64,000 bases of DNA from Gammaproteobacteria bacterium (GTDB lineage Bacteria; Pseudomonadota; Gammaproteobacteria; Steroidobacterales; Steroidobacteraceae), in NCBI GenBank assembly GCA_016874295.1, contig VGUH01000001.1:62001-126000 (forward strand), given 5' to 3'. The notes under the pieces are model-generated. The model was not told where the DNA came from, searched no databases, and was given only the letters and a program-made list of their open reading frames with translations. Numbering within the stretch: the stretch's first letter is position 1; every line of letters begins with the position of its first letter. The translations under genes were made by a program, and so were the position numbers. Positions 15,715-25,562 of this stretch are shown here, one piece after another.

Positions 15715-17742
15715 ATGACCGCCCGGGATCCGCTGGTCGTCTTCACGCCCTCGGGCAAGCGCGGCCGCTTCCCGGTCGGCACGCCGCTGCTCTCCGCCGC
15801 GCGCGCGCTCGGCGTCGACCTCGACTCGGTGTGCGGCGGGCGCGGCATCTGCGGCCGCTGCCAGGTGCTGATCGCCGAGGGCGAGTTCGCCAAGCACGGC
15901 GTGCGCTCGGGCGCGGCGAGCGTCTCCGCGGTCAGCGAGACGGAACTGCGCTACGCGAAGCGACGCGGCCTCGCGGGCGGGCTGCGCCTGTCCTGTTCGA
16001 CAACAGTGCAGGGCGACGTCGTGGTCGACGTGCCGCCCGGCAGCCAGGTCCACCGCCAGGTGGTGCGCAAGGACGCCGATGCCCGCGTGATCAAGCTGAA
16101 CCCGGTCGTGCGCCTGCACTACGTCGAGGTTCGCGAGCCGGACATGCACGACCCCTCCGGCGACCTGCGCCGCCTGTACGAGGCGCTGGAGCGTGAGTGG
16201 CAGCTCACCGGGCTCGCCTCGGACTTCACGATCCTCGGCGAACTGCAGGCTTGCCTGCGCAAGGGCGAATGGAAGGTCACGGTCGCGGTGCACGACGCCG
16301 CGCAGGTGATCGCGCTGTGGCCGGGCTTCCACGACAAGGCCTACGGCATGGCGGTGGACGTCGGCTCGACCACCGTCGCCGCCCACCTGTGCGATCTCGA
16401 GACCGGCGAGCTGGTCGCGGCTGCCGGCACGATGAACCCGCAGATCCGCTTCGGCGAGGACCTGATGAGCCGGGTCTCGTACGCGATGATGAACCCCGGC
16501 GGCGCGGCGATGATGACGGGCGCGATCCGGGGCGCGCTCGGGCAGCTCGCCGCCGAGCTCGCGCGCGAGGCGGGGATCGCGACCACCGACATCCTCGAGA
16601 TGACGCTGGTCGGCAACCCGATCATGCATCACCTGGTGCTCGGCATCGATCCGGTCGAGCTCGGCGGCGCGCCGTTCGCGCTCGCGGTGGACAATGCGCT
16701 GACCGTGCCCGCCTCCGCGCTCGGCATCGCCGTGCACCCGAATGCCCGCGTGTACGTGCTGCCCTGCATCGCCGGCCACGTCGGCGCGGACGCCGCCGGC
16801 GTGATCCTCGCCGAGCGCCCCGACCAGCGCGACGAGATCACCCTGCTGGTCGACGTCGGGACCAACGCCGAGATCGTGCTCGGCAACCGCGAGCGGCTGC
16901 TCGCCTGCTCGAGCCCGACCGGCCCCGCCTTCGAGGGCGCGCAGATCAGCTGCGGGCAGCGCGCGGCGCCGGGCGCCATCGAGCGCGTGCGCATCGACCC
17001 CGCGACGCTCGAGCCGCGCGTGAAGGTGATCGGCAGCGATCTCTGGTCGGACGACCCGGGCTTCGCGGAGGCAACGGCCCGCAGCGGCGTCACCGGCGTG
17101 TGCGGCTCCGGCATCATCGAGGTCATCGCTGAGATGTACCTCGCCGGCATCCTGACCCGGGACGGCGTGATCGACGGCGCGCTCGCCACCCGGGCCGACC
17201 GGATCGTCGCGGACGGGCGCACGTTCTCGTACGTGCTGCACCGCGGCGAGGTGATGATGAAGATCACGCAGAACGACGTGCGCGCGATCCAGCTCGCGAA
17301 GGCCGCGCTCTACGCCGGCGTCAGGCTCCTGATGGATCACCTCGGCGTCGCGAAGGTCGACCGGATCGGCCTCGCCGGCGCCTTCGGCAGCCACATCGAC
17401 GTCAAGCACGCGATGGTGCTCGGCATGATCCCGGACTGCGACCTCGGCAAGGTCGCCTCGGTCGGCAACGCCGCCGGGGCCGGGGCGCGCATCGCGCTGC
17501 TCGATGCGACCGCCCGCGCCGCCATCGAGGACCTGGTCCGCCGGGTCGAGAAGATCGAGACCGCCATCGAGCCGCGCTTCCAGGCGCACTTCGTCGAGGC
17601 CATGGCGATCCCGCACAAGACCGCGGCCTATACTGAGCTCCGCAAGGTCGTGACGCTGCCCGCCCCCCGCGAGTCCGCGGCCCAAGGCGCGCGCGGGCGC
17701 CGCGGCACCGGCAGTCGCGGACGAAGGACGGCGGATACCTGA
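15715..17742 (+). CDS. Corrinoid activation protein (2Fe-2S + ASKHA ATPase, RACo-like)
   Basis: 675 residues. The N-terminal domain is a plant-type 2Fe-2S ferredoxin: C40, C46, C49 (CGGRGICGRC) and C94 (RLSCSTTV). The C-terminal ~450 residues are an ASKHA ATPase of the DUF4445 type (GMAVDVGSTTVAAHLCDLETG; LLVDVGTNAEIVLGN; GLAGAFGSHIDV). RACo-family proteins use ATP to reduce inactive cob(II)alamin back to cob(I)alamin in corrinoid methyltransferases. Its place right after the corrinoid and pterin genes fits that exactly. The start at 15715 is the first ATG in the frame after the previous stop. The C-terminus ends in a basic tail. Confidence 0.93.
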   Translation: MTARDPLVVFTPSGKRGRFPVGTPLLSAARALGVDLDSVCGGRGICGRCQVLIAEGEFAKHGVRSGAASVSAVSETELRYAKRRGLAGGLRLSCSTTVQGDVVVDVPPGSQVHRQVVRKDADARVIKLNPVVRLHYVEVREPDMHDPSGDLRRLYEALEREWQLTGLASDFTILGELQACLRKGEWKVTVAVHDAAQVIALWPGFHDKAYGMAVDVGSTTVAAHLCDLETGELVAAAGTMNPQIRFGEDLMSRVSYAMMNPGGAAMMTGAIRGALGQLAAELAREAGIATTDILEMTLVGNPIMHHLVLGIDPVELGGAPFALAVDNALTVPASALGIAVHPNARVYVLPCIAGHVGADAAGVILAERPDQRDEITLLVDVGTNAEIVLGNRERLLACSSPTGPAFEGAQISCGQRAAPGAIERVRIDPATLEPRVKVIGSDLWSDDPGFAEATARSGVTGVCGSGIIEVIAEMYLAGILTRDGVIDGALATRADRIVADGRTFSYVLHRGEVMMKITQNDVRAIQLAKAALYAGVRLLMDHLGVAKVDRIGLAGAFGSHIDVKHAMVLGMIPDCDLGKVASVGNAAGAGARIALLDATARAAIEDLVRRVEKIETAIEPRFQAHFVEAMAIPHKTAAYTELRKVVTLPAPRESAAQGARGRRGTGSRGRRTADT

Positions 17743-17761
17743 AGCGGGGGAGGCGGATCGC

Positions 17762-19153
17762 ATGGGCGTCGTAGACACGGTGATCCTGTTCGCGTACCTC
17801 GCGCTCCTCGTCGGCATCGGCCTCTACGCCCAGCGCCGCAAGCCCGACGTCGAGGACTACTTCGTCGCCGGGCGGCGCATGGGGCCGGTCACGATCGCCT
17901 GCATGTGGGTCGCGGCCTGGATCGGCGGCGCCGCGATCGTCGGCACGTCGGCGCGCGTGTACGGGCAGGGCATCACCGGCATCTGGTACGTCCTCGGCAT
18001 GGCGATCGGCTGCTGTCTGTTCGGACTGACGGTCGCGAGGCGCGTGAAGGAGCTGGGCGACAGCGAGCGTCACCTCACGTACCCGGACTTCATCGAGAAG
18101 CACTACGACAACCGCACGCGCGCGGTGGCGATGATCACGACCGTCCTCGCCTACACGGCCTACTCGGCCGGCCAGTTTGCCGCCGCGGCCGCGATTCTGC
18201 AGGTGCTGATCGACTGGAGTTACGGGCAGAGCTTGCTGCTCGCCGGCGCGATCGTGACGCTGTACACCGCGGCCGGCGGCTACCTCGCGGTCACCTACAC
18301 CGACCGCGTGCAGGTCACGCTGGTCCTCGTCGGCATCGTCGCGATCGGCATTCCCGTCGCCATTTCACAGGCCGGAAGCTGGGCCGACATGCAGGCCGTG
18401 CTCCCCGCGACCCACTATGACTTCGGCGCGCAGGGCTGGGACAAGGTCGCGGCGCTCGTCGTCTCGATGGTGCTCAGCTTCTTCGTCGCCATGGACAGCT
18501 TCTCGCGCAGCTTCGCCGCACGCGACACCGGGACCGCACGGCGAGGTGCGCTGCTTGCGCCGCTCCTGATGCTGCCGATCGCGGTCGCCGTCGCCTGGCT
18601 TGGCCTCGCCGCGGCCGTGCTGTACCCCGACCCGGACGCCAGCGCCAGCATCCTCGCGACCTTCGTGCTGGATCGCTTCCCGGTGGGGCTCAAGGGTCTG
18701 ATGGTCATCGGGATTCTGTCGGCCGTGATGTCGGTCGCGGCCATCAGTGTGCTCACGGCCTCAGCGAACTATGCGCGGGACATTCACCAGCGCTACCTGC
18801 GGCCGGACTTGCCGGCCTCGGCGATGCTGCGGATCGGCACGCTGGCCTCGCTCGGTGCGGGGGGGCTGGGTCTGCTCCTCGCCTGGAAGATGCGCGACAT
18901 CATCGACATCCTCCAGTTCGGCTTCACGCTCAACTCGGCCGGGCTCTTCCTGCCGACGATCGCGGCGCTGTGGACGAACCGGGTACCCGCCTCCGCTGCG
19001 TTCTGGAGCACGACCGCCTCGCTCATCACCGTGATCGCCTGGCGCATCGCCGCCGACGCCGGCGCGGGCGGCGTCTTCGCGATCGACCCGTTGTGGCCGG
19101 GACTCGCCGTCTCCGCCCTCCTGCTGCTCGTGCTGTCGGTCCGGGCCCGGTGA
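17762..19153 (+). CDS. Sodium:solute symporter (SSS family)
   Basis: 463 residues with about 12 hydrophobic segments and the SSS-family start ILFAYLALLVGIGLYAQRRKPDVEDYFVAGRRMG. The block TAYSAGQFAAAAAILQVLIDWSYGQSLLLAGAIVTLYTAAGGYLAVTYTDRVQ is the Na+-site region of the family. It is an inner-membrane Na+-driven importer. Substrate is not shown by sequence. In this operon the transported compound is probably the methylated amine or a breakdown product. Its stop is shared as GTGA with the next start. The longer homologues (proline, sugar) differ in the TM7-TM8 region, so substrate transfer from them is unsafe. Confidence 0.92.
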   Translation: MGVVDTVILFAYLALLVGIGLYAQRRKPDVEDYFVAGRRMGPVTIACMWVAAWIGGAAIVGTSARVYGQGITGIWYVLGMAIGCCLFGLTVARRVKELGDSERHLTYPDFIEKHYDNRTRAVAMITTVLAYTAYSAGQFAAAAAILQVLIDWSYGQSLLLAGAIVTLYTAAGGYLAVTYTDRVQVTLVLVGIVAIGIPVAISQAGSWADMQAVLPATHYDFGAQGWDKVAALVVSMVLSFFVAMDSFSRSFAARDTGTARRGALLAPLLMLPIAVAVAWLGLAAAVLYPDPDASASILATFVLDRFPVGLKGLMVIGILSAVMSVAAISVLTASANYARDIHQRYLRPDLPASAMLRIGTLASLGAGGLGLLLAWKMRDIIDILQFGFTLNSAGLFLPTIAALWTNRVPASAAFWSTTASLITVIAWRIAADAGAGGVFAIDPLWPGLAVSALLLLVLSVRAR

Positions 19154-20136
19154 GGATCCTCTTCGCCGACATGCCGGAGGCCGAGGGGCGCGACCTCTCG
19201 ATCGAGCGGCACGAACTGGGTCCGGAGAGCCGCGTCGTGACCTACACGCACCGCGGCGATCCCGCGGCGCTCGCCGCCGCCTGCCGCGGCGCCGCGGCGA
19301 TCCTGACCGACTACGTCCCTTTCGACCGCGCGATGCTCGCGCGGCTCGAGGGCTGCCGGATCATCTCGGTCGCCGCCACGGGCTGGGACTGCGTCGACGT
19401 CGCGGCCGCCGCGGAGCGGGGCATCGCGGTCGCAGCGGTCGGCGAGTACTGCACGGACGAGGTCGCGGACCACACGCTCGCGCTCCTGCTCGCGCTCGAG
19501 CGGCGCCTGCTCGACTACCACCGCCAGGTGCAGTTGGAACACAACTGGCGCTGGAACGAGGTGCAGGGCATCGAGCGCCTGGCCGGGCGCAGGCTCGGCC
19601 TCATCGGCTTCGGCCGCATCGGCCAGGCGGTCTGCCGCCGGGCGCGCGGCTTCGGTCTCGCCGTCCTCGCCTGTGACCCGCGGGTGGACGCGGACACGAT
19701 CCGCCGGCAGGGCGCCGAGCCGGCAAGCTTCGACGACGTCCTCGCTCGCGCGGACATTCTCAGCCTGCACAGCAACCTTGACGCCGGCAGCCGGGGGCTG
19801 ATCGACCGCGCGGCGTTCGCGAAGATGCGCCGCCGGCCGGCCCTCATCAACGTGGCGCGCGGGGGACTCGTGGTCGAGGCGGACCTGGTGGCAGCCCTCG
19901 ACGCGGGCCTGGTCCGGGGCGCCGCCCTCGACGTGCTGGCTGAGGATTCGCCCGACCTCGGGCATCATCCGCTCGTCGGCCGCCGCGACGTGCTCCTGAC
20001 GCCGCACGTGGCCTTCTATTCGGAAACTGCGTTGAAGGATCTCAGGCGTATTTCGGCGGCGAACATCCGCGCGTTCCTGGACGGGCGGCCGGGCGACGTG
20101 TTCCGCCTGGTCACGCCGGCGGCGGGCGCGGCATGA
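19150..20136 (+). CDS. D-isomer-specific 2-hydroxyacid dehydrogenase
   Basis: 328 residues. The NAD-binding motif LGLIGFGRIGQAVCRRA lies at ~150-166. The catalytic triad is present: Arg in INVARGGLV, Glu in LDVLAEDSP and His in LTPHVAFYS. It reduces a 2-oxoacid or oxidises a D-2-hydroxyacid (phosphoglycerate, glyoxylate/hydroxypyruvate or similar). It starts at GTG 19150, overlapping the transporter stop, and ends overlapping the aminotransferase start, so the three are co-translated. With an aminotransferase next to it, handling of glyoxylate, hydroxypyruvate or another product of the amine pathway is reasonable, but the exact substrate is unknown. Confidence 0.9.
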   Translation: MRILFADMPEAEGRDLSIERHELGPESRVVTYTHRGDPAALAAACRGAAAILTDYVPFDRAMLARLEGCRIISVAATGWDCVDVAAAAERGIAVAAVGEYCTDEVADHTLALLLALERRLLDYHRQVQLEHNWRWNEVQGIERLAGRRLGLIGFGRIGQAVCRRARGFGLAVLACDPRVDADTIRRQGAEPASFDDVLARADILSLHSNLDAGSRGLIDRAAFAKMRRRPALINVARGGLVVEADLVAALDAGLVRGAALDVLAEDSPDLGHHPLVGRRDVLLTPHVAFYSETALKDLRRISAANIRAFLDGRPGDVFRLVTPAAGAA

Positions 20137-21269
20137 GCGCGCAGCCGAGTTTCGACGGCGCGCCGGAGCGCGGCACGATCAATTTCAGCGTCGGCCAGCC
20201 CTCGGCCGACCTGCTGCCGCTCGCGCTGCTGGCCGGCGGCTGCGAGCGATTCTTCAAGGACGCAGCACCCTTCGACCTGAACTACGGCCAGCGCCAGGGC
20301 GACGCGCGTTTCCGCACCGTACTCGCGGATTTCCTCGCGGGCGCCTCGGGTGCGGCGGTCGATCCCGACACGCTGATGCTGACCGGCGGCATCTCCCAGG
20401 CGCTCGACTACGCCTGCAGCCGGCTCGCGAAGGCGGGCGACGTGATCTTCGTCGAGGAGCCGAGCTACCCCTTCGCGTTCCCGATCTTCCGCGACCACGG
20501 CCTCGAGATCATCAGCGTGCCGGTGGACGCCGGCGGCATGGACGTCGATCGCTTCGAGCAGCTGCTCACGCAGTATCGCCCGACGCTGGTCTACACGATT
20601 CCGGCATTCCACAACCCGACCGGCCGCGTGCTCGAGGCCGCACACCGCGAGCGGCTCCTCGCGCTCTCGCGCCAGCACGGCTTCACGATCCTGGCCGACG
20701 AGGTCTACCAGCTCCTGTACCACGGCACGCCGCCACCGCCCTCGTTCGGCACGCGGATCGCGGCCGGCAACGTCGTTGCGCTCGGCACGTTCTCCAAGAT
20801 CCTCGCTCCGGCCCTGCGCCTCGGCTGGATCCAGGCGTCGCCCGAGCCGATGCAGCGCCTGCTCGCGAGCGGCGCGCTGATTTCCGGCGGCAACTTCAAC
20901 CACTTCGCCTCGCACGTCGTGCGCAAGATCCTGGAAGCCGGCGAGCTCGCCGCTTTCGTTGCAACGCTGCGTGCCCGATACGCGGAGCGCGCGCAGGCAA
21001 TGGACGCGGCGCTCGGCAAGCACCTCGCCGGCGTCGTGCGCTGGGAGAAGCCGGGCGGTGGATATTTCTTCTGGCTCGAGCTGCCGGACGGCACTGACGC
21101 CGCGACGCTCGAGGCGGCCGCGCGCGCGGCCGGCACCGGTTTCCTGACAGGCAGCGCCTGCTCGAATGCCGGCGGGCTGCGCAATTGCCTACGACTGTCC
21201 TTCGCTCATTATTCAGTTTCGGATATCCACGAGGGCATCGCGCGGCTCAGGCGCGCTTTCGTCAGATGA
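20133..21269 (+). CDS. PLP-dependent aminotransferase (class I/II, MocR/LysN-like)
   Basis: 378 residues of fold-type I aminotransferase. It has the substrate start INFSVGQPSADLLP, MLTGGISQALDYACSRL for the cofactor cradle, YTIPAFHNPTGRVL, ILADEVYQLLYH, and the Schiff-base lysine in LGTFSKILAPALRLGWIQ (residue ~222). This pattern is that of the 2-aminoadipate/MocR-type branch. It transfers an amino group to a 2-oxoacid; the acceptor is not visible from sequence. It overlaps the dehydrogenase (ATGA) and the sulfotransferase (ATGA), so it sits mid-operon. No break or missing key residue is seen. Confidence 0.9.
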   Translation: MSAQPSFDGAPERGTINFSVGQPSADLLPLALLAGGCERFFKDAAPFDLNYGQRQGDARFRTVLADFLAGASGAAVDPDTLMLTGGISQALDYACSRLAKAGDVIFVEEPSYPFAFPIFRDHGLEIISVPVDAGGMDVDRFEQLLTQYRPTLVYTIPAFHNPTGRVLEAAHRERLLALSRQHGFTILADEVYQLLYHGTPPPPSFGTRIAAGNVVALGTFSKILAPALRLGWIQASPEPMQRLLASGALISGGNFNHFASHVVRKILEAGELAAFVATLRARYAERAQAMDAALGKHLAGVVRWEKPGGGYFFWLELPDGTDAATLEAAARAAGTGFLTGSACSNAGGLRNCLRLSFAHYSVSDIHEGIARLRRAFVR

Positions 21270-22879
21270 AGCCGTTTCAGGCCTCCGTGGACAACCTGCG
21301 GCTACGGCAGGCCGCGATCGCGATGAACCGCAACGACATCCCGGAGGCGGAACGGCTGCTCAAGGGCTACCTGCACGACGCGCCGACCGACGTGCCGGCG
21401 ATCCGCATGCTCGCCGAGGTTGCCATGCGCGTCGGGCGCGATGAGGACGCGGAGAATCTGCTCGAACGGGCCCTCGAGCTCGCGCCCGGCTTCCATCCCG
21501 CCCGCTACCAGCTCGCCATGCTTCTGCACAGGCGGAACGACCCCGCAGGCGCTCTTGCCGAGATCGAGCGGCTGCTCGCTGTCGACCCGCGCAATCCTGG
21601 TTACCGCAATCTCGCGGCCGTGATCCTCGCCCGCATCGGGGAGTACGAGCGCTCTAGCCGCCTGTACGCGCAGCTTGTTCAGGAGTACCCGGAGAACGCC
21701 AAGGTCTGGTTGAGCTGGGGTCACGTGCTGAAAACCGAGGGCAAGGCCGACGAGAGCGTCACGGCCTACCGGCGGGCGATCGCTTGCGAGCCCAGCTTCG
21801 GGGAGGCCTACTGGAGCCTCGCCAACTTGAAGACCTTTCGCTTTGGCGAAGCCGACCTCGCCGCCATGCGCGCGGGCATCGCCGACGCCGGCACCAATGA
21901 CGAGGACCGCCTGCATCTGCATTTTGCGCTCGGCAAGGCGCTTGAGGATGCCGGTGAGTACGCCGCTTCCTTCGAGCAGTACGCGAAAGGCAACGCTCTG
22001 CACCGCGCGAAAAACCACTACGACGCGGACCTCAACGCGAAACGCATCGAGCGGCTGAAATCGGTATTCACGCGCAATTTCTTCGCCTCCCGCGTCGGTG
22101 GGGGTTGGCCCGATCCGGCCCCGATATTCATCGTCGGCATGCCGCGTGCCGGTTCGACGCTCCTCGAGCAGATCCTCTCCAGCCACTCCGCGGTCGAGGG
22201 CACGACGGAATTGCCCGAATTGACCACCATGGCCCGCGATCTGCGAGCCATTGCGGACAATGAGGACATCGGTGCTTACGCGGACGTGCTGGCAGCCATG
22301 CTCCCGGAAGGCGTGCGCGATCTGGGCGAACGCTACATCCAGCGGACGCTGGTGCACCGCAAGACGAATCGCCCGCATTTCATCGACAAGATGCCGAACA
22401 ATTTCCTGCACGTGGCGATGATCCACCTCGCCCTGCCAAACGCGAAGATCATCGACGCGCGCCGCCACCCGATGGCTTGCAGTTTCTCGAACTTCAAGCA
22501 GCACTACGCCCGCGGCCAGCGCTTCAGTTACGACCTGTCGGACATGGGCCGGTTTTACCGTGATTACGTCGGACTGATGGCCCATTTCGATGCCGTCCTC
22601 CCGGGTCGCATCCACCGCGTGTTCTACGAGCAATTGGTGGACAACACGGAAGCCGAGGTGCGGCGGCTCCTTGACTGTTGCGGCCTGCCATTCGAGCCGG
22701 AGTGTCTGCGGTTTTTCGAGAACGAGCGCCCGGTCCGTACGGCAAGCTCCGAGCAGGTCCGCCAGCCGATCTACCGGGATGGCCTGGAGCAATGGAGGCA
22801 CTACGAACCCTGGCTCGGTGCGCTCGAGGCGGCTCTTGGGCCGGTCCTGGACGCCTACCCGCGTGCCCCCGGTCCGTAA
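21266..22879 (+). CDS. TPR-repeat sulfotransferase
   Basis: 537 residues. About seven tetratricopeptide repeats fill residues ~1-260 (AERLLKGYLHDAPTDVPAIRMLAEVAMRVGR and following). A sulfotransferase domain then starts with the PAPS P-loop PIFIVGMPRAGSTLLEQILSSH (~288-309), followed by HFIDKMPNNFLHVAMIHLALPNAKIIDARRHP. The start is fixed by an ATGA overlap with the aminotransferase; the frame is open further upstream inside that gene. This TPR-sulfotransferase type is common in aquatic proteobacteria, but no substrate is known. Being last in the corrinoid operon may reflect shared transcription more than shared function. Confidence 0.9.
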   Translation: MKPFQASVDNLRLRQAAIAMNRNDIPEAERLLKGYLHDAPTDVPAIRMLAEVAMRVGRDEDAENLLERALELAPGFHPARYQLAMLLHRRNDPAGALAEIERLLAVDPRNPGYRNLAAVILARIGEYERSSRLYAQLVQEYPENAKVWLSWGHVLKTEGKADESVTAYRRAIACEPSFGEAYWSLANLKTFRFGEADLAAMRAGIADAGTNDEDRLHLHFALGKALEDAGEYAASFEQYAKGNALHRAKNHYDADLNAKRIERLKSVFTRNFFASRVGGGWPDPAPIFIVGMPRAGSTLLEQILSSHSAVEGTTELPELTTMARDLRAIADNEDIGAYADVLAAMLPEGVRDLGERYIQRTLVHRKTNRPHFIDKMPNNFLHVAMIHLALPNAKIIDARRHPMACSFSNFKQHYARGQRFSYDLSDMGRFYRDYVGLMAHFDAVLPGRIHRVFYEQLVDNTEAEVRRLLDCCGLPFEPECLRFFENERPVRTASSEQVRQPIYRDGLEQWRHYEPWLGALEAALGPVLDAYPRAPGP

Positions 22880-22981
22880 CGGCGGTTGTTGCGTCAGCGC
22901 GACAGGGCAATTGCAGTTTTTGCGTTGTCTGGGCTTTGGTCGTAGTCTTTGCCCCCACAGGTCCCTCACTGGAGCATGGCA

Positions 22982-25507
22982 ATGCCGGTTATCCTTCCCA
23001 AGCGTCCCCAGTCCCTGCTTGCGCGCACGCCTGTCGCATCCGCCGTTCTTCTGGCGCTTTCGAGCCCGGTCGCCATGGCGCAGGAGGAGACCGCCACCCT
23101 CGGCGAAGTCATCGTTACCGCGCAGAAGCGCGCGGAGAGCCTGCAGAACGTGCCGATCAGCCTCGACGCCATCGGCGAGGAGAAGCTGCAGGAGCTGAAC
23201 GTCAAGAACTTCAAGGAGTACGTGCAGTTCCTGCCGAGCGTGACGATGCAGCCGACCGCGGAAACGGGCTCCGGATACACCTCCGTGTACATGCGCGGTG
23301 TCGCGACCGGTGGCGACGGCCAGGCGACGACTTCCGTGCCGAGCGTCGGCATGTACCTCGACGAGCAGCCGATCACGACGGTGCAGGGCAACCTCGACGT
23401 CCACCTCTACGACATCGCGCGTGTCGAGGCGCTCGCAGGGCCGCAAGGCACCCTGTACGGCGCGAGCTCGCAGGCCGGCACGATCCGCATCATCACCAAC
23501 AAGCCGGACTTGTCCGGCTTCGCCGCCGGCTACTCGCTGGAAGCCAACTTCGTCGACATGGACGACGTCGGCTACGTCGCGGAAGGTTTCGTGAACCTGC
23601 CGATCGGCGAGAATGCCGCGCTGCGCCTGGTCGGCTGGTCGCTCACGCAGGCGGGCTGGATCGACAACAAGCCCGCCACGCGCACCTACTCGATCGACCA
23701 GAATGACCCGGATGACGATTTCACCACGGACAATGCCGCGTTCGTCGAAGACAACTACAACACGATCGACACGATCGGCGCGCGCGCGGCGCTGCGAATC
23801 AATCTCGGCGAGAACTGGGCCATCACGCCGCAGCTCATGTACCAGAAGACGGAGCAGGAGGGCTTCTGGGGCGACGACATCAACAACGTCGGCGCGACCG
23901 GCGATCATGCCGTCGCGAAGTACCGGGAGCAGTTCTCGAACGACGAGTGGTACCAGGCCGGCCTTACCATCGAGGGCTCCATCGGCAGCCTCGACGTCGT
24001 GTACTCCGGCAATTACCTCGACCGCGACCAGGACGGCGCCTTTGACTATTCGGACTACTCGTTCTTCTACGACCAGGTCTACTACACCGGCTATTTCGCG
24101 AGGCTGTTCGTCGACAACAACGGCCATCAGCTGAATCCGGACGCGGCCTACGAGAACCAGGACTACTACAGCAAGACGAGCCACGAGCTCCGCATCAGCA
24201 CGCCGCAGGACAAGCGTGTGCGCAGCCTGCTCGGTTTCTTCTACCAGAGGCAGTATCACGACTTCTACCAGCCGTTCGGCCTGGTCGAGGGCCTCGCGGA
24301 CGTGCGCGAGATGAACAACCAGGAAGGCGGCGCGGGCCAGTACGCGAACTACGTGTACCTCAACAGCATGGACCGCACGGATCGCGACCAGGCGGTATTC
24401 GCCAACGTCTCCTTCGATCTCACTGACAAGCTCGAGCTGTCGCTCGGCGCGCGCTATTTCGAGCCGGAGGTGCACGTCAAGGGCTTCTTCGGCTTCGGCC
24501 TCGGCTTCAACCCGGCCCGCGTGCCCGGCTCGCGCGTATCCGACGGAAACGATGAGCCCGGCGATCCGGACAACGGCGGCGACGGTGCATTCGAGCCGAC
24601 CGGCCAGGGTTGGTCGCGCAACGGCGAGTGGCGCTGCCCCTCGCAGGAGGATCGCAAGGATGCGCCCTGCGTGAACGTCGACAAGACCAACAAGGAAAGC
24701 GACGCCGTGTACCGCGCGAACCTGTCCTGGAAGGCGAGCGACACGACGCTGCTCTATGCGACCTGGTCGGAGGGCTACCGACCGGGCGGCATCAACCGCA
24801 ACCCGTTCGCCGGCGCGTACGTCTCCGATTTCCTGACCAACTACGAGATCGGCTGGAAGACGCGCTTCGCGGACGACCGCTTCCAGTTCAACGGTGCCGT
24901 GTTCCTGGACGAGTGGGACAACATCCAGATCTCCTTCCAGGGCGCGAACGGCATCACGCAGGTGGCGAACGGCCCGAAGGCGGAGATCCAGGGCGTCGAA
25001 GCGCAACTTGACTGGCTGCCGTCCGACAACTTCCGCATCGGCATCGGGCTCGCCTACTACGACACCGAGCTGAAGGACGACTACTGCGACTTCGACGATG
25101 CCGGCAACTGCGTCAACGTCAAGGCGCCGGCCGGCACGCCCCTGCCGCTGACTTCCGACTTCAAGGCCAACCTGATCGCGCGCTACACGTTCCCGATTAA
25201 GTGGCAGGGCAACTGGGACGCCTACACGCAAGGCGCGGCTGTGTACCAGACGGACCGTTCGTCGATTCTGGACCAGGCGGACCTCGCGATCTATGGCGAC
25301 ATCCCGTCGACTACCTATTTCGATTTCGCCTTCGGTTTCGAGAACGACAAGAAGTACGGGATCGAGCTTTTCGTGGCGAACGCCACGGACGAAGATGCGC
25401 CGCTTTATGTCACGAGCAACTGCACCCCGCAGGTCTGCGGCAGCCAGATCTATGGCGTGCAGGCCCGGCCGCGCACGATCGGCATCCGCTTCAAGCAGGA
25501 CTTCTGA
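22982..25507 (+). CDS. TonB-dependent outer-membrane receptor
   Basis: 841 residues with a signal peptide (LLARTPVASAVLLALSSPVAMAQ, cleavage near 32), TonB box/plug LGEVIVTAQKRAESLQNVPISLDAIG, plug motif GPQGTLYGASSQAGTIRIITNKPD and a barrel ending IGIRFKQDF with a terminal Phe. ATG at 22982 is preceded by GGAG 7 bases upstream; another ATG at 22976 is too close to it. It stands alone behind the corrinoid operon with its own terminator. Together with the MttB-type gene facing it, it may bring in a larger precursor of the methylated amine (inference). Ligand is unknown. Confidence 0.9.
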   Translation: MPVILPKRPQSLLARTPVASAVLLALSSPVAMAQEETATLGEVIVTAQKRAESLQNVPISLDAIGEEKLQELNVKNFKEYVQFLPSVTMQPTAETGSGYTSVYMRGVATGGDGQATTSVPSVGMYLDEQPITTVQGNLDVHLYDIARVEALAGPQGTLYGASSQAGTIRIITNKPDLSGFAAGYSLEANFVDMDDVGYVAEGFVNLPIGENAALRLVGWSLTQAGWIDNKPATRTYSIDQNDPDDDFTTDNAAFVEDNYNTIDTIGARAALRINLGENWAITPQLMYQKTEQEGFWGDDINNVGATGDHAVAKYREQFSNDEWYQAGLTIEGSIGSLDVVYSGNYLDRDQDGAFDYSDYSFFYDQVYYTGYFARLFVDNNGHQLNPDAAYENQDYYSKTSHELRISTPQDKRVRSLLGFFYQRQYHDFYQPFGLVEGLADVREMNNQEGGAGQYANYVYLNSMDRTDRDQAVFANVSFDLTDKLELSLGARYFEPEVHVKGFFGFGLGFNPARVPGSRVSDGNDEPGDPDNGGDGAFEPTGQGWSRNGEWRCPSQEDRKDAPCVNVDKTNKESDAVYRANLSWKASDTTLLYATWSEGYRPGGINRNPFAGAYVSDFLTNYEIGWKTRFADDRFQFNGAVFLDEWDNIQISFQGANGITQVANGPKAEIQGVEAQLDWLPSDNFRIGIGLAYYDTELKDDYCDFDDAGNCVNVKAPAGTPLPLTSDFKANLIARYTFPIKWQGNWDAYTQGAAVYQTDRSSILDQADLAIYGDIPSTTYFDFAFGFENDKKYGIELFVANATDEDAPLYVTSNCTPQVCGSQIYGVQARPRTIGIRFKQDF

Positions 25508-25530
25508 TAAAGAATCGGTCGGCTGAGAAC

Positions 25531-25562
25531 GAAGGGGCGCCCCGCGGCGCCCCTTCTTTTTT
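25531..25562 (+). terminator. Strong rho-independent terminator
   Basis: A perfect 11-base stem (GAAGGGGCGCC with its complement GGCGCCCCTTC) around a CCGC loop is followed by six T residues (25557-25562). It lies 24 bases after the stop of the TonB receptor and just touches the stop codon of the convergent MttB-type gene. Only the plus strand has the T-run, so it acts on rightward transcription. Confidence 0.95.

Noticed and set aside
21302-25231. Very long antisense open frame (1309 codons) across the sulfotransferase and TonB receptor
   Set aside because: It is the mirror of high-GC codon use in two well-supported genes on the plus strand; its protein is Val/Arg/Ala-rich with no family likeness.
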